Position numbers and translations under genes: made by a program. Source: CAZAFL01 sp964484465 (GTDB lineage: Bacteria; Bacteroidota; Ignavibacteria; UBA10030; SZUA-254). Taken from it: a stretch of DNA of 64,000 nt. Position 1 is the first letter of the stretch; every line of letters begins with the position of its first letter. This document shows, in pieces, positions 24,223-33,824 of the stretch. The stretch lies in the NCBI GenBank assembly GCA_964484465.1, contig CAZAFL010000009.1, forward strand, positions 36,313 through 100,312. Direction: 5' to 3'. The notes beneath the pieces were generated by a model that was given only the letters and a program-made list of their open reading frames with translations, was not told the DNA's origin and did not search any database.

Positions 24223-25401
24223 ATGCCTGATTACAAATATCTTATCGTTGGCGGAGGGATGACCGCAGATGCCGCTGTAAAAGGTGTTCGCAAGATAGAT
24301 GACAATGGCGTTATCGGCATCATCGGCAATGAACCTTACTCACCGTACGACCGGCCACCTCTTTCAAAGGCTTTATGGAAAGGGGAGGAGCTTGAACACA
24401 TTCAACGCAACACCCCGAAGCAAAATGTGGACATGCATCTCTCGAAAACCGTCACTGTTGTCGATCCTGACAAGCATCTTGTCCTTGATGATAATGGGAA
24501 AGAATACTCATACCAGAAGCTCCTGCTTGCAACGGGTGGTACAGTACGTCGCCTTCAGTGGAACGTTGATGGAATTATTTATTTCCGGACATTGGATGAT
24601 TACAACCGGCTAAGGAAAATGACTGAAAATGGGAATTCATTTGTCGTTATTGGCGGCGGGTTTATCGGATCCGAAATTGCCGCGGCTCTGGCAATGAATA
24701 ATAAATCGGTCACCATGATTTTCCCTGAAGACTCCATCGGGATGCGCGTCTATCCACAACCCCTCTCCCATTTTCTCAATACATACTATCAGTCCAAAGG
24801 CATAAAAATACTCCACAATGACGGAATTAAAAACATCAGGAAAGAATCCTCGTCATTTGTAATAACAACGACGAATAATGTTGAAGTAACGGCACACGGA
24901 GTCATCGCAGGCATAGGAATTTCTCCGAATGTTTCTCTTGCGCAATCCGCCGGCTTGTCTGTCAATAATGGAATCGTTGTGGATGAATTTCTACGGACAA
25001 GCAATCCCGATATTTTCGCTGCAGGTGACGTAGCAAATTTCTACAACCCCGCGCTGGACAAGCGTATTCGCGTCGAGCATGAAGATAACGCGAACACTAT
25101 GGGAGATTGCGCCGGTCGGAATATGGCCGGCGATTCGTTACCGTACCATCACCTCCCTTTTTTTTATTCTGACCTGTTCGAGTTGGGATATGAAGCAGTC
25201 GGCGAAATCGATGCTCGTTTGGAAATAGTTGAAGATTGGAAAGACCCATTCAAAGAAGGTATCATATATTATCTGGAAAATGGACGCGTTCGCGGCGTAT
25301 TGTTGTGGAATACGTGGGGGCAGGTGAACAACGCGAGGGCACTTATTGCTGAGAAAGAACCACTCAATCGAGAAACCGTTAAGGGTCGGCTACCTGCTTA
25401 A
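24223..25401 (+). CDS. FAD-dependent pyridine nucleotide-disulfide-type oxidoreductase
   Basis: This 392-residue protein has an N-terminal FAD-binding motif YLIVGGGMTADAAVKGV, then YSPYDRPPLSK, a central NAD(P)H-binding motif VVIGGGFIGSEIAAALA, and the second FAD motif NPDIFAAGDVANF. This order matches the ferredoxin reductase/AIF-like class (rhodocoxin or putidaredoxin reductase relatives). A C-terminal reductase-type domain (ELGYEAVGEIDARLEIVEDW) follows. It probably transfers electrons from NAD(P)H to an iron-sulfur or rubredoxin-like partner; none is adjacent. It ends 17 bases before the convergent ATPase gene. Confidence 0.85.
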   Translation: MPDYKYLIVGGGMTADAAVKGVRKIDDNGVIGIIGNEPYSPYDRPPLSKALWKGEELEHIQRNTPKQNVDMHLSKTVTVVDPDKHLVLDDNGKEYSYQKLLLATGGTVRRLQWNVDGIIYFRTLDDYNRLRKMTENGNSFVVIGGGFIGSEIAAALAMNNKSVTMIFPEDSIGMRVYPQPLSHFLNTYYQSKGIKILHNDGIKNIRKESSSFVITTTNNVEVTAHGVIAGIGISPNVSLAQSAGLSVNNGIVVDEFLRTSNPDIFAAGDVANFYNPALDKRIRVEHEDNANTMGDCAGRNMAGDSLPYHHLPFFYSDLFELGYEAVGEIDARLEIVEDWKDPFKEGIIYYLENGRVRGVLLWNTWGQVNNARALIAEKEPLNRETVKGRLPA

Positions 25402-25418
25402 TTTTTCGTTCAAAAGCA

Positions 25419-27020
25419 TTACTCCATATCCATTCCGCCGACGTCGGCATATTCTGCACCTGAAAGCTTTTGTGCAAGGCGTGTTTTGCCCCGTCGCTGG
25501 ATCATTCCCAGACCGGTCCGGTAGAGAAGAGGAACCTTGAACTCGAGGCTCGCATCTACCGTGCGACCGAGTGGAATTAAAAGTCCGGCATCGTACACTG
25601 AACGTATAGCTTCATCTCCGTTGGGATTAAGTCGTTCGAACAGCCTGTACAATTCCTCCCGAGTAAATGTTGCACTATCGCTTCCTCTGAAGACATCAAA
25701 ATGTTTCGAAAGGTGTGGAAATTCGGAATACAGGTACGTATCACACCGATAGATTGAAACAGCCGCAAATGCTTCTTTGACAGCACGACCGCTGATAAGG
25801 TTGGCGGAAGTGTGTTTTCGCGCGTCGCGGTTCAGCTCCCGTTGTTTTTCGACTGCAAGGTTACCAAGATGAATCAATTCGCGTGGATAGATATATCCCA
25901 TGCCGTCGGCAAGATGCTTCAATATCCAGACATGTGTAAAGGGAATTACATTCGCAGGATCTTCTTTGGGGTTAAAAGATGGTTCAAAAATGAGATAGAA
26001 TAGCTTGAGCACGTTCTCATCGCTTCCATCGATGACTTCAGCGACATCGATTTTCTGGCCGATAATTTCCTCGCAATATTCCCGGAGCGTCGCATCCGCA
26101 AGCGCCCGGGAGACAAAGAGTTTCAGCAGCAGGGATTCACGCCACTTCATATCGCATGTATAGCTTACAAGATGCGATTTATTCACGATATGGAGCTGGC
26201 GGTATATATCATTTCGTAAAAATATTTTGAAATGAATTCTCTTGAACCTGTTGCTGTACTCGACAAGGAGCTGGATAAGGCCGGTGACAGCAGCTTTCAG
26301 CTTCTCGAAATCATCAATGAACAATAAATCGAGCTTGTCGAGCAGCACCCATGCAAGACAGTTCGTCTCTCGGAGAACTGTGTCGATATGGTCGAGCAGT
26401 GAGAGCGTGCTCATGCCCGTTTTCTGTTGAAACTCTCCTGAGAATATTTTATCGAGTTCGGGGGAGTCTGATTTCGTCCGTTCGGGTGTTTGACGCATCA
26501 ATTGCCCGATACTTTGCTTCAGCTTCGATGTAATTCCTTTCTTACGAACCACGCCAAGGTCGAGCATTGTCTGTGTAAGCGTTTTATACGCTCTTGCCAA
26601 TTCAAAGTTTTTTGTTTTTTCCGTAAGAGACTGAATTGTGTCACTCTGGACAAGCGTGGTCACCGTCTTTAACCCGATAGAGAGAAGCCAAAAATAACGA
26701 AAATCATCAACCGAGTGAGAGGTAAGCTCCCGGAGTTCCATGCCAGGCACGAAATCTTCATTCTGTAATCCATACGCCGGAATGCAAAAAATTTCCTTAT
26801 ATCCCTTGGGAAAAAATGCCCGCAACTTCGATTGTTCTTCACTCAGTAACCTGAATGCGGCGCTTTTCCCAGACCCTTTACTTCCGAGGACAAGAGAGTG
26901 TTTCGGGAGAAGTACCTGTTTCAACATATCGGTTCCGATAAAACAACCTTCGAATCGGTCGTCGGTTTCCGCGTCAACCCTTCCAAAATTCAGTCCAATT
27001 AAAGCCTGCTCTTTATCCAT
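25419..27020 (-). CDS. Large P-loop ATPase, Sll1717-like
   Basis: This 533-residue protein has a Walker A motif LVLGSKGSGKSAAFRLL at about residues 42-58, after an opening LIGLNFGRVDAETD. A Walker B-like strand LAWVLLDKLDLLFIDDFEKL occurs mid-protein, followed by FKIFLRNDIYRQL. The remainder is helical and ends in a segment with LYRLFERLNPNGDEAIRSVY that may be a winged helix. The pattern matches what databases call P-loop ATPase, Sll1717 family, STAND/AAA-like proteins of unknown role that occur singly or near defence genes. Here it is alone between unrelated housekeeping genes, convergent with the FAD reductase. Function not established. Confidence 0.7.
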   Translation of the reverse strand: MDKEQALIGLNFGRVDAETDDRFEGCFIGTDMLKQVLLPKHSLVLGSKGSGKSAAFRLLSEEQSKLRAFFPKGYKEIFCIPAYGLQNEDFVPGMELRELTSHSVDDFRYFWLLSIGLKTVTTLVQSDTIQSLTEKTKNFELARAYKTLTQTMLDLGVVRKKGITSKLKQSIGQLMRQTPERTKSDSPELDKIFSGEFQQKTGMSTLSLLDHIDTVLRETNCLAWVLLDKLDLLFIDDFEKLKAAVTGLIQLLVEYSNRFKRIHFKIFLRNDIYRQLHIVNKSHLVSYTCDMKWRESLLLKLFVSRALADATLREYCEEIIGQKIDVAEVIDGSDENVLKLFYLIFEPSFNPKEDPANVIPFTHVWILKHLADGMGYIYPRELIHLGNLAVEKQRELNRDARKHTSANLISGRAVKEAFAAVSIYRCDTYLYSEFPHLSKHFDVFRGSDSATFTREELYRLFERLNPNGDEAIRSVYDAGLLIPLGRTVDASLEFKVPLLYRTGLGMIQRRGKTRLAQKLSGAEYADVGGMDME

Positions 27021-27381
27021 ATTGACACCTTTTGGTTCAATCCACTAATAATTTGCCATCATCGACATCAGTCATAGCTGAGTAAAATAACCAGCACATC
27101 ATTAACTTCATAATCCAATTGTGTTTACTGTCACACGGCAGGTAATGTAGATAAAAATAATGGGAATTAAAATTCTATCATCTCCCGTACATTTGAGACA
27201 GAAAAACGTCAGGATTTTGATGAAATTTTTATAGCATTATTTTCGTTGTATTTTGACGAAGGTATGCCATATCAGACATTGTAGATACCTTCTAAAGTAA
27301 TTAAGCAGGTGATTCTTGATAATTGTCAAAAATTTAGCTACATTCTGACCAAAATTTAGTGGATGAAAGGATAATATTTCG
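27021..27381. other. 361-bp intergenic region between divergent ATPase and htpX genes
   Basis: No ORF or RNA gene is recognisable. The only clear signal is the htpX promoter at 27316-27344. The ATPase side shows no good match to the window's promoter pattern. The region is AT-rich. Confidence 0.6.
27316..27344 (+). promoter_or_regulatory. Promoter of htpX
   Basis: TTGATA (27316-27321), 17-base spacer, TACATT (27339-27344). The start codon at 27382 is preceded by AAAGGA. Confidence 0.55.
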
Positions 27382-28233
27382 ATGAATATGATGAAAACAG
27401 TATTTTTGATGACGTTGATGATGGTGCTTCTCATGCTTATAGGATCGCTCCTGGGGGGGAAGCAGGGCATGATGATAGCATTTGTGTTTTCCCTGATGAT
27501 GAATTTTGCATCATACTGGTTCTCTGACAAAATAGTACTGACAATGTATGGTGCGAAGGAAGTTAATGAAGCAGAAGCCCCGAGGCTCTATTCTCTTGTT
27601 GCCAGAGTTTCACAGGAAGCGCAGATACCCATGCCACGGGTGTATGTTATTCCAAGCGAAACGCCAAATGCATTTGCCACCGGTCGTAATCCGGAACACG
27701 CTGCTGTCGCCGCAACTGAAGGAATATTAAGCATACTGAGCGACGATGAGCTGGAAGGAGTCCTCGCTCATGAATTCGCTCACATTAAACATCGTGATAT
27801 TTTAACGAGCACCATCGTTGCAACGATGGTCGGTGCGATAACGATGATTGCCCGATTGGCAGGGTGGTCTCTTATGTTTGGTGGAGGAAATCGTGACCGA
27901 CGTGATTCAAACGGCCTGGCTGAGCTTGCACTGCTTATTGTCGCTCCATTTGCAGCAATGCTCATACAGCTTGCTATTTCCCGCTCACGCGAATTTGCGG
28001 CGGATGAAGGAGGAGCGCATATTTGCGGACGACCCCTTTCATTGGCGAATGCGTTACAAAAACTTGAGCGCAAAGCCGAGCTTACACCTATGGAACATGC
28101 ATCTCCGGCTTCTGCCCACTTGTTTATTGTTAATCCTCTCCGTGGCGATGGCCTGATGAAATGGTTCTCAACCCATCCGCCGATGCAGGAGCGCATCGAG
28201 CGGTTACAACAGATTGCTATGGCGGGAAAGTAA
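27382..28233 (+). CDS. htpX: Protease HtpX (M48 family membrane metallopeptidase)
   Basis: This 283-residue protein has two N-terminal hydrophobic helices (~4-22 and ~28-47). The zinc motif VLAHEFAHIKHRD (HExxH) follows, then two more hydrophobic stretches, and SREFAADEGGAHI with the third zinc ligand, before the C-terminal STHPPMQERIERL. These are standard for HtpX, which degrades misfolded inner-membrane proteins with its active site facing the cytoplasm. The length matches the family. A neighbouring in-frame start three codons in (MK) is possible. Confidence 0.95.
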   Translation: MNMMKTVFLMTLMMVLLMLIGSLLGGKQGMMIAFVFSLMMNFASYWFSDKIVLTMYGAKEVNEAEAPRLYSLVARVSQEAQIPMPRVYVIPSETPNAFATGRNPEHAAVAATEGILSILSDDELEGVLAHEFAHIKHRDILTSTIVATMVGAITMIARLAGWSLMFGGGNRDRRDSNGLAELALLIVAPFAAMLIQLAISRSREFAADEGGAHICGRPLSLANALQKLERKAELTPMEHASPASAHLFIVNPLRGDGLMKWFSTHPPMQERIERLQQIAMAGK

Positions 28234-28296
28234 ATTGCCGGATATTCTGGATAAATTCTAAATTCAAATTTACTCCATCATAAACCCTAATTGTCC

Positions 28297-29586
28297 ATGA
28301 TCGAATTACCGATAAACCATCACGAACCAACGCCGATTACTGATAGATTAAATCCGCTTGAATCAATGATGCGGCGGTTCGATATTGCGGCCGAAATTTT
28401 GAACCTTGAGCCGGGGTTGTACGACTACCTGAAAACGCCGGTGAAACAGGTGATTGTTTCGATCCCGATACAAATGGACGATGGCCGTGTTGAGATCTTT
28501 GAAGGATACAGGGTCGTTCATAATGATATTCTCGGGCCATCAAAGGGAGGAATTCGTTTTGCACCAGATGTCACACTCGACGAGGTCAGGGCTCTCGCAG
28601 CGTGGATGACATGGAAATGTGCAGTGCTGAATATTCCTTTCGGAGGTGCAAAGGGTGCAGTGCGATGTGACGTCAATAAGCTCACTCGCGTTGAAGTAGA
28701 AAAAATCACCCGCAGGTATACTTCTAACCTTATCGATCTTTTTGGTCCTGACCGCGACATTCCTGCTCCTGATATGAATACCAACGAACAGGTGATGGCA
28801 TGGATGATGGATACGTACAGCATGCATATGAGAAGAACGGAAACCGCAGTCGTAACCGGCAAACCGCTCATCCTTGGCGGATCACTTGGCCGTCGCGAAG
28901 CAACAGGCCGGGGATGTATGATGGTGACATTAGGGGCGTTGGAGAAATTGGGCATAAAGCCAAAGGATGCAACAGTTGTTGTGCAAGGCTTTGGGAATGT
29001 CGGATCGGTGGCTGCACAACTTCTTGCCGAGCAAGGATGTTCAATTGTGGGTATTTCAGATGTCAGCGACTCGCTTGTGAATAAAAAAGGAATTGATATC
29101 AATAAGGCCCTCGAGTGGGTAAACAAGCACAAATTTCTTACTGGCTTTCCGGGAGGAGAGAAAATTCCTCACGATGAATTTTTGGAATACCCGTGTGACG
29201 TATTGGTTCCCGCTGCACGGGAAGAACAAATCACTGCAGACAATGCACACCGCATCAAAGCAAAAATAATTTGCGAGGGTGCAAACGGTCCGACCACAGC
29301 AAGCGCCGACCCAATTCTGCAGGAAAAGGGAATAGTTGTAATCCCCGATATTCTGGCAAATGCCGGTGGAGTCACTGTTTCATATTTCGAATGGGCACAG
29401 GACCGCAGCGGTTATTTCTGGACGTTGGACCAGGTAAACCGCCGCCTGGAACGGATGATGAAACAATCATTTGATGCAGTGTACGCCGAAGCTGCGAAAC
29501 ATAACGTCACATTGCGCATTGGAGCTTATATCCTTGCAATTGATAAGGTCGCGAAAACGCTGAAGGTCCGTGGTATTTACGCCTAA
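28297..29586 (+). CDS. Glutamate dehydrogenase
   Basis: The frame encodes 429 residues from ATG 28297 (a TTG two codons earlier is the alternative). Visible signatures include GYRVVHNDILGPSKGGIRF, the catalytic lysine region WMTWKCAVLNIPFGGAKGAV, PAPDMNTNEQVMAWMMD, and the dinucleotide-binding loop VVQGFGNVGSVAAQLL. CDVLVPAAREEQ and GANGPTT appear near the C-terminus. It is the short, hexameric, catabolic/anabolic NAD(P)-type enzyme interconverting glutamate and 2-oxoglutarate plus ammonia. Cofactor preference cannot be read safely. Confidence 0.95.
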   Translation: MIELPINHHEPTPITDRLNPLESMMRRFDIAAEILNLEPGLYDYLKTPVKQVIVSIPIQMDDGRVEIFEGYRVVHNDILGPSKGGIRFAPDVTLDEVRALAAWMTWKCAVLNIPFGGAKGAVRCDVNKLTRVEVEKITRRYTSNLIDLFGPDRDIPAPDMNTNEQVMAWMMDTYSMHMRRTETAVVTGKPLILGGSLGRREATGRGCMMVTLGALEKLGIKPKDATVVVQGFGNVGSVAAQLLAEQGCSIVGISDVSDSLVNKKGIDINKALEWVNKHKFLTGFPGGEKIPHDEFLEYPCDVLVPAAREEQITADNAHRIKAKIICEGANGPTTASADPILQEKGIVVIPDILANAGGVTVSYFEWAQDRSGYFWTLDQVNRRLERMMKQSFDAVYAEAAKHNVTLRIGAYILAIDKVAKTLKVRGIYA

Positions 29587-29590
29587 GAAT

Positions 29591-30235
29591 GTGCGAAATA
29601 AATATGTGATCGTTGCTTTGGTGGTATGGACATTATTGTCCATGCATAGTGCTCGTGCCGATGAATCCCGCTCCTCGTCGGGCACAAAGACGAATCTCGC
29701 GGTTATGCAAACCCTTATCGAATCAATGACCAGGCAGATTATCGAACATGCAAATGTACCCCGGGGCGGGAATGTCGTTATAACTTTCCAGGAAAGTATG
29801 GATTCATGGATTGCGCAGAATTCCTTTATTGCTGCATTTTCTTCGTCCGGTTTTCGGGTGTTTACTCAACAGGATACAGTTGCTCCCGGAAATACTGTTT
29901 TTGATGTTCGGGGTACAACATTAACAGTTTCTTACAACAACATGTTCCGGGAGGGTATCTGGGGAGCGGAAAAAGTCAAAAGAACTGTTACGACAGCACT
30001 AACCTGTAATGCGACAAATTTGCAAACTCACGAAGTTTTATACAGCAACTCAGTGTCAGAAATGTTTTCAGATACAGTCGCCGTAGATGAGATACCTTCT
30101 CTTGAATTATTATCTGCAAAATCTACGCATGGAGAGTTGCCGGATGAAGGATTCTTCAACCGTATGCTTGAGCCCATTGTGATCGTCGGTGCCGCCGGTG
30201 TGGCAGTTTACCTTTTTTTTCATGTACGGAGTTGA
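29591..30235 (+). CDS. Secreted or membrane-anchored protein of unknown function
   Basis: Starting at GTG 29591, four bases after the gdh stop, the product of 214 residues begins with a clear signal peptide (VRNKYVIVALVVWTLLSMHS, then ARA before the likely cut). An in-frame GTG at 29570 inside gdh would lengthen it by seven residues. The mature part has LIESMTRQIIEHANVPRGGN and VVITFQESMDSWIAQNSFI, a beta-rich centre, and a C-terminal hydrophobic helix (IVIVGAAGVAVYLFFHV). It would be periplasmic and tail-anchored in the inner membrane. The BamD gene follows, so a role in envelope biogenesis is possible but unproven. Confidence 0.65.
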   Translation: MRNKYVIVALVVWTLLSMHSARADESRSSSGTKTNLAVMQTLIESMTRQIIEHANVPRGGNVVITFQESMDSWIAQNSFIAAFSSSGFRVFTQQDTVAPGNTVFDVRGTTLTVSYNNMFREGIWGAEKVKRTVTTALTCNATNLQTHEVLYSNSVSEMFSDTVAVDEIPSLELLSAKSTHGELPDEGFFNRMLEPIVIVGAAGVAVYLFFHVRS

Positions 30236-30261
30236 TATGACAATTTTCTTCAAGAATAAGA

Positions 30262-31092
30262 ATGAAACTACTTTGTAATATTGTTCTCTGTGCGGTTGCC
30301 TGTATTGTCGCCGCCTGCGGGTCGTCGAATGTGACCCAGAACCTTTCAGCGGAGGAGAGGTTTGAGAGCGGAAAGAAAAAATTTGACGCGGGAGACTATC
30401 TCGAGGCGATCAACGATTTCGATATTGTCAAACTCCAATTTCCGGGGAGCGCAGTTGCCGACGACGCTCAGTTTTACCTTGCCGAGTGCCGCTATAACCG
30501 TGAAGAATATTTGCTGGCAGCAGAAGAATATCAAGCGCTCAAGCGCAATATGCCCGCGAGCCCCTTTGTGCCACAGGCCCAGTTTAAAACCGCGATGTGC
30601 TACTATACTCTTTCACCTAAGTCAGTGCTCGACCAGCGGTTTGCTGCGAGAGCAATCGACGAATTCCAGTCGTTCATCGAGTACAACCCTACTGATAAGC
30701 TCGTCCCTGAAGCCGAATCGAAAATTGCAGACCTTACAAATCGGCTGGCGAAAAAGATTTACGACACAGCAGTGCTCTACATGAAGTTGGAATATTTCAG
30801 GGCGGCAACAGTTTATTTCAGTACCGTTGTTGAAAAGTACCACGACACGCCCTACGCGGAACCTGCCCAGTTCGGGAAGGCAAAATCCCTGGAGATGAGG
30901 AAGAAATACGACGATGCAAAACAGGAGATCGAAAAATTCAACGAAAAATATCCCAACAGTGAACTCAAAAAAGACGCAAACTCCCTGTTGGAAGAAATCA
31001 ACGACCATCTCAAAAGCAAGACCTCGGACGAAGACCATCCGACAAATATCAACACGTTATTTTTCTCCAACATGAGCAGTGCGTATGCCTGA
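30262..31092 (+). CDS. bamD: Outer membrane assembly lipoprotein BamD
   Basis: This 276-residue protein has a lipoprotein signal with lipobox VAAC (Cys ~19). Four to five TPR-like repeats follow, including FESGKKKFDAGDYLEAINDF, DDAQFYLAECRYNREEYLLA and PQAQFKTAMCYYTL. The pattern and length are those of BamD/YfiO, a component of the BAM complex that inserts beta-barrel proteins in the outer membrane. The C-terminal tail is polar and less conserved. The thioesterase gene starts inside its 3' end. Confidence 0.88.
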   Translation: MKLLCNIVLCAVACIVAACGSSNVTQNLSAEERFESGKKKFDAGDYLEAINDFDIVKLQFPGSAVADDAQFYLAECRYNREEYLLAAEEYQALKRNMPASPFVPQAQFKTAMCYYTLSPKSVLDQRFAARAIDEFQSFIEYNPTDKLVPEAESKIADLTNRLAKKIYDTAVLYMKLEYFRAATVYFSTVVEKYHDTPYAEPAQFGKAKSLEMRKKYDDAKQEIEKFNEKYPNSELKKDANSLLEEINDHLKSKTSDEDHPTNINTLFFSNMSSAYA

Positions 31093-31585
31093 GAAGAAAG
31101 AGCGACATCTGAGGAAACGATATGTGAAAGACTCTCAGGTGGAGATGACCCAACTGGTCTTGCCGAACGATACAAATCAACTAGGCAATTTGCTCGGCGG
31201 ACGTCTCATGGAATGGATGGATATCGCCGCGGCAATCTCTGCACAACGTCATTCCAACCGCATTTGCGTTACGGCAGCGGTTGATAATCTGGTGTTTCAT
31301 CAGCCTATTCGACTCGGTGAAGTTGTTACACTCAGGGCGTCGGTGAATCGTGCATTTGGGTCTTCGATGGAAGTGGGAGTGAGTGTCAGCGCGGAGAACC
31401 AGCTCACAGGGGAATCAAAGAGGGCGAACACTGCCTACCTGACGTTTGTTGCTGTCGACGATAACCGCATTCCCGTCCGAATACCGGCAGTCATTCCGCA
31501 GACAAAGGAAGAAAAACGACGATATTCACAGTCTTTACTTCGACGTAACCTCCGCCTCAAACGTCGTCCTGCAATCCGACAGTAA
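31085..31585 (+). CDS. Acyl-CoA thioesterase, hotdog fold (YciA/BACH-like)
   Basis: The frame encodes 166 residues from ATG 31085, or 168 from GTG 31079; either start overlaps the bamD stop. VEMTQLVLPNDTNQLGNLLG followed by GRLMEWMDIAAAISA is the hotdog active-site signature with the catalytic Asn/Asp region. VDNLVFHQPIRLGEVVTLRA and SMEVGVSVSAENQ continue the fold. The C-terminal tail is very basic (RRNLRLKRRPAIRQ). It hydrolyses acyl-CoA to free acid and CoA in the cytoplasm; chain-length preference is unknown. Confidence 0.88.
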   Translation: MPEKKERHLRKRYVKDSQVEMTQLVLPNDTNQLGNLLGGRLMEWMDIAAAISAQRHSNRICVTAAVDNLVFHQPIRLGEVVTLRASVNRAFGSSMEVGVSVSAENQLTGESKRANTAYLTFVAVDDNRIPVRIPAVIPQTKEEKRRYSQSLLRRNLRLKRRPAIRQ

Positions 31586-31589
31586 TACT

Positions 31590-33824
31590 GTGAATGAGGG
31601 GGTCACACATCCTGTTTGCTCACAATTCCTCGGTGCAGTCCGCATATTTTTCACCGTTCTTCTTTTTGACTTTTCGGGATACTCCATACTGCTTGCGCAA
31701 CGGTATCTCACAACGTTCGGAGTAGTAGCCGAAATGAAGACGCTTCACAATCCGTACGCTATTCTGGCGGGAGATTTCAACGGGGACGGAACAACAGACC
31801 TTCTCACATATTCGGGAAGGAATATTGAAATACATCTGCAATCGCCGGACTCACTCGAATGGCGTTCAACGTCACAACAATTGAATTTGCCGATTACCCG
31901 GGCGGCAGCAGGAAAGTGTAACAAGGATCGATACACTGACCTCGTAGTACTAACAGAGGAGCAATCAGAGCTTCAGGTATACCTTGCGAAACCGGGTGGG
32001 AAATTCTATCTTGGCTGGAAACAAATGCTTCATCAATCATTCGATAATTTCATTGTGGCAGACGTGAACAATGACGGGAAGAATGACCTACTGTTGTTTG
32101 GAAAAAAAGAAGCTGGCATTACTGTGTTCCTCGGAAATGGAAACGGGACGTTCCGACAGGGAACAGTATTATTTCCGGAACAATCCTACAGCATAGTCGC
32201 CGTTACCGACCTTAACGACGACGGGATAAACGATGTGGTTGCCGTCAATTGGGTTTCCAACGAGGTAAGCATTTATTCGGGAATCGGCAGGATGAAATTC
32301 GCTGAACCATCCATATTGTCGTTAGAGAACGAACCGACTTCGATAAATGCTGCTCCTCTTGATTCAGATGGTAACGTGGATTTGATCATCGGATATGGAA
32401 ATGACCATATTGTCCAAACGTATATGGCGGATGGTTTTGGCAGTTTTTCTTTGCATCAAACATTGGGTCTTGGTTTAAGTCCTTCCGAAATATCCGTCGG
32501 TGACGTGAACGGTGATGGACAGGAAGATATTGTTGTATTGGACACAACAGTACACATGCTTACAGTTGTACTCAATGATGGAAAGGGGACCTTTACCGAA
32601 CGGATCGACTTTGCGGCAGGAAATTCTTCAACCCACGTTGTTCTTTTCCCCCATTCTTTTTCCAACGCTAACAATGCTGCCGTGCTGCAACAATCCGAGT
32701 CTCGTATCAGGTTGTTGTATAGTTCGGCAGTTACCGGACAATCAGGAGACCAACGATATGGTGTTGGACTTTTCCCGGTGAACCTCATCGTTACCGATGT
32801 GAATCGTGACAGGTTGCCTGATATCCTTGTTGCAAATTCGGGGTCGAGATCGGTTTCTCTTCTGTTGAACGGAAACGACGGTAGCCTCCAGGGCCAACTG
32901 GCGTTTTCGGTATCTGGCGAGGTTCAACATATTCGTTACTATTCACTGAACGATTCGACGATATTGATCCTTGGAACTCATCCTGCCAACGATGGAATTT
33001 CAGCAGTGAAAATCAACCTGAAAAATTATTCTTCGGCTTCATATACCTTACCTACACAGGGAAAACCTGAAATCCTTCGAGCGAAGGTTGATTCTGCAAA
33101 TGGTTTTCTTCACATTTACTCGCTCGTGCAGGAAACAGGGGAAGATCATCCGGTATTGACAGAATATGAACAAATCAACGGAACACGTTTTATCGAACGA
33201 CCGGTTGACTCCTTATCGCATTATGTTATCAATGCTGCCGAGATTTCAGATTTTGACGGCGATGGTTACCCTGATGTCGTCTTTTCGATCAATAACCGGG
33301 CGACAAAGAAACAAGAATTTTATGCTGCGCGGGGAAATCAAAATGAAGAATTCGAGCATCCGAAGTTAGAGTTTGCGGTTAGCGAAGACGCGTCTCATTC
33401 ACCGATGATATGGAGTGAGGACTTTAACGTGGATGGCAAACCGGATCTGGCGGTGTATTTTCCTGATGCCGAACGGTCGTTATGGATTTCGCTTGCTCTC
33501 GCTGATTCGAGTTTGAGCTTTTCTCCTCCAGGTTTTCAGTTCAAGGACAAAATCGTAATAACCGACCGCGACCACGTGAAGTTTGTTGATTTCAACGGTG
33601 ACGGCATTCCGGATATCGTGATCGAGAACAATTTCAATAAAACTATCCAGGAATACACTGGAAAGGGAGATGGCACCTTCTTTCCGCCTGCAAGGCTGAT
33701 GAGCTCGGAAGGAATAAGTGATTTTGCTATCTGCCGCCTTTACAATGATACTACCTTGTATCTCATCAATGCAGAACAACCGAAAGGCACAGTACGGATT
33801 ATTCCACTTAACGGCCGTCAATGA
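31590..33824 (+). CDS. Secreted FG-GAP/VCBS repeat protein
   Basis: GTG 31590, four bases after the thioesterase stop, opens a 744-residue product; the frame extends further upstream only inside the thioesterase gene. After a hydrophobic signal-like stretch (VRIFFTVLLFDFSGYSILLA) come at least eight calcium-binding DxNxDGxxD loops: DFNGDGTTDLL, DVNNDGKNDLL, DLNDDGINDVV, DVNGDGQEDIV, DVNRDRLPDIL, DFDGDGYPDVV, DFNVDGKPDLA and DFNGDGIPDIV. Such repeats build an integrin-alpha-like beta-propeller used in adhesion or surface binding. It is probably exported and cell-surface associated. The following metalloprotease gene overlaps by 4 bases, suggesting joint function. Confidence 0.8.
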   Translation: MNEGVTHPVCSQFLGAVRIFFTVLLFDFSGYSILLAQRYLTTFGVVAEMKTLHNPYAILAGDFNGDGTTDLLTYSGRNIEIHLQSPDSLEWRSTSQQLNLPITRAAAGKCNKDRYTDLVVLTEEQSELQVYLAKPGGKFYLGWKQMLHQSFDNFIVADVNNDGKNDLLLFGKKEAGITVFLGNGNGTFRQGTVLFPEQSYSIVAVTDLNDDGINDVVAVNWVSNEVSIYSGIGRMKFAEPSILSLENEPTSINAAPLDSDGNVDLIIGYGNDHIVQTYMADGFGSFSLHQTLGLGLSPSEISVGDVNGDGQEDIVVLDTTVHMLTVVLNDGKGTFTERIDFAAGNSSTHVVLFPHSFSNANNAAVLQQSESRIRLLYSSAVTGQSGDQRYGVGLFPVNLIVTDVNRDRLPDILVANSGSRSVSLLLNGNDGSLQGQLAFSVSGEVQHIRYYSLNDSTILILGTHPANDGISAVKINLKNYSSASYTLPTQGKPEILRAKVDSANGFLHIYSLVQETGEDHPVLTEYEQINGTRFIERPVDSLSHYVINAAEISDFDGDGYPDVVFSINNRATKKQEFYAARGNQNEEFEHPKLEFAVSEDASHSPMIWSEDFNVDGKPDLAVYFPDAERSLWISLALADSSLSFSPPGFQFKDKIVITDRDHVKFVDFNGDGIPDIVIENNFNKTIQEYTGKGDGTFFPPARLMSSEGISDFAICRLYNDTTLYLINAEQPKGTVRIIPLNGRQ

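Noticed and set aside
31446..31589. Start of the FG-GAP protein inside the thioesterase gene
   Set aside because: The extra residues lie in the shadow of the thioesterase frame and precede a signal-like sequence that would then be internal; GTG 31590 is better.
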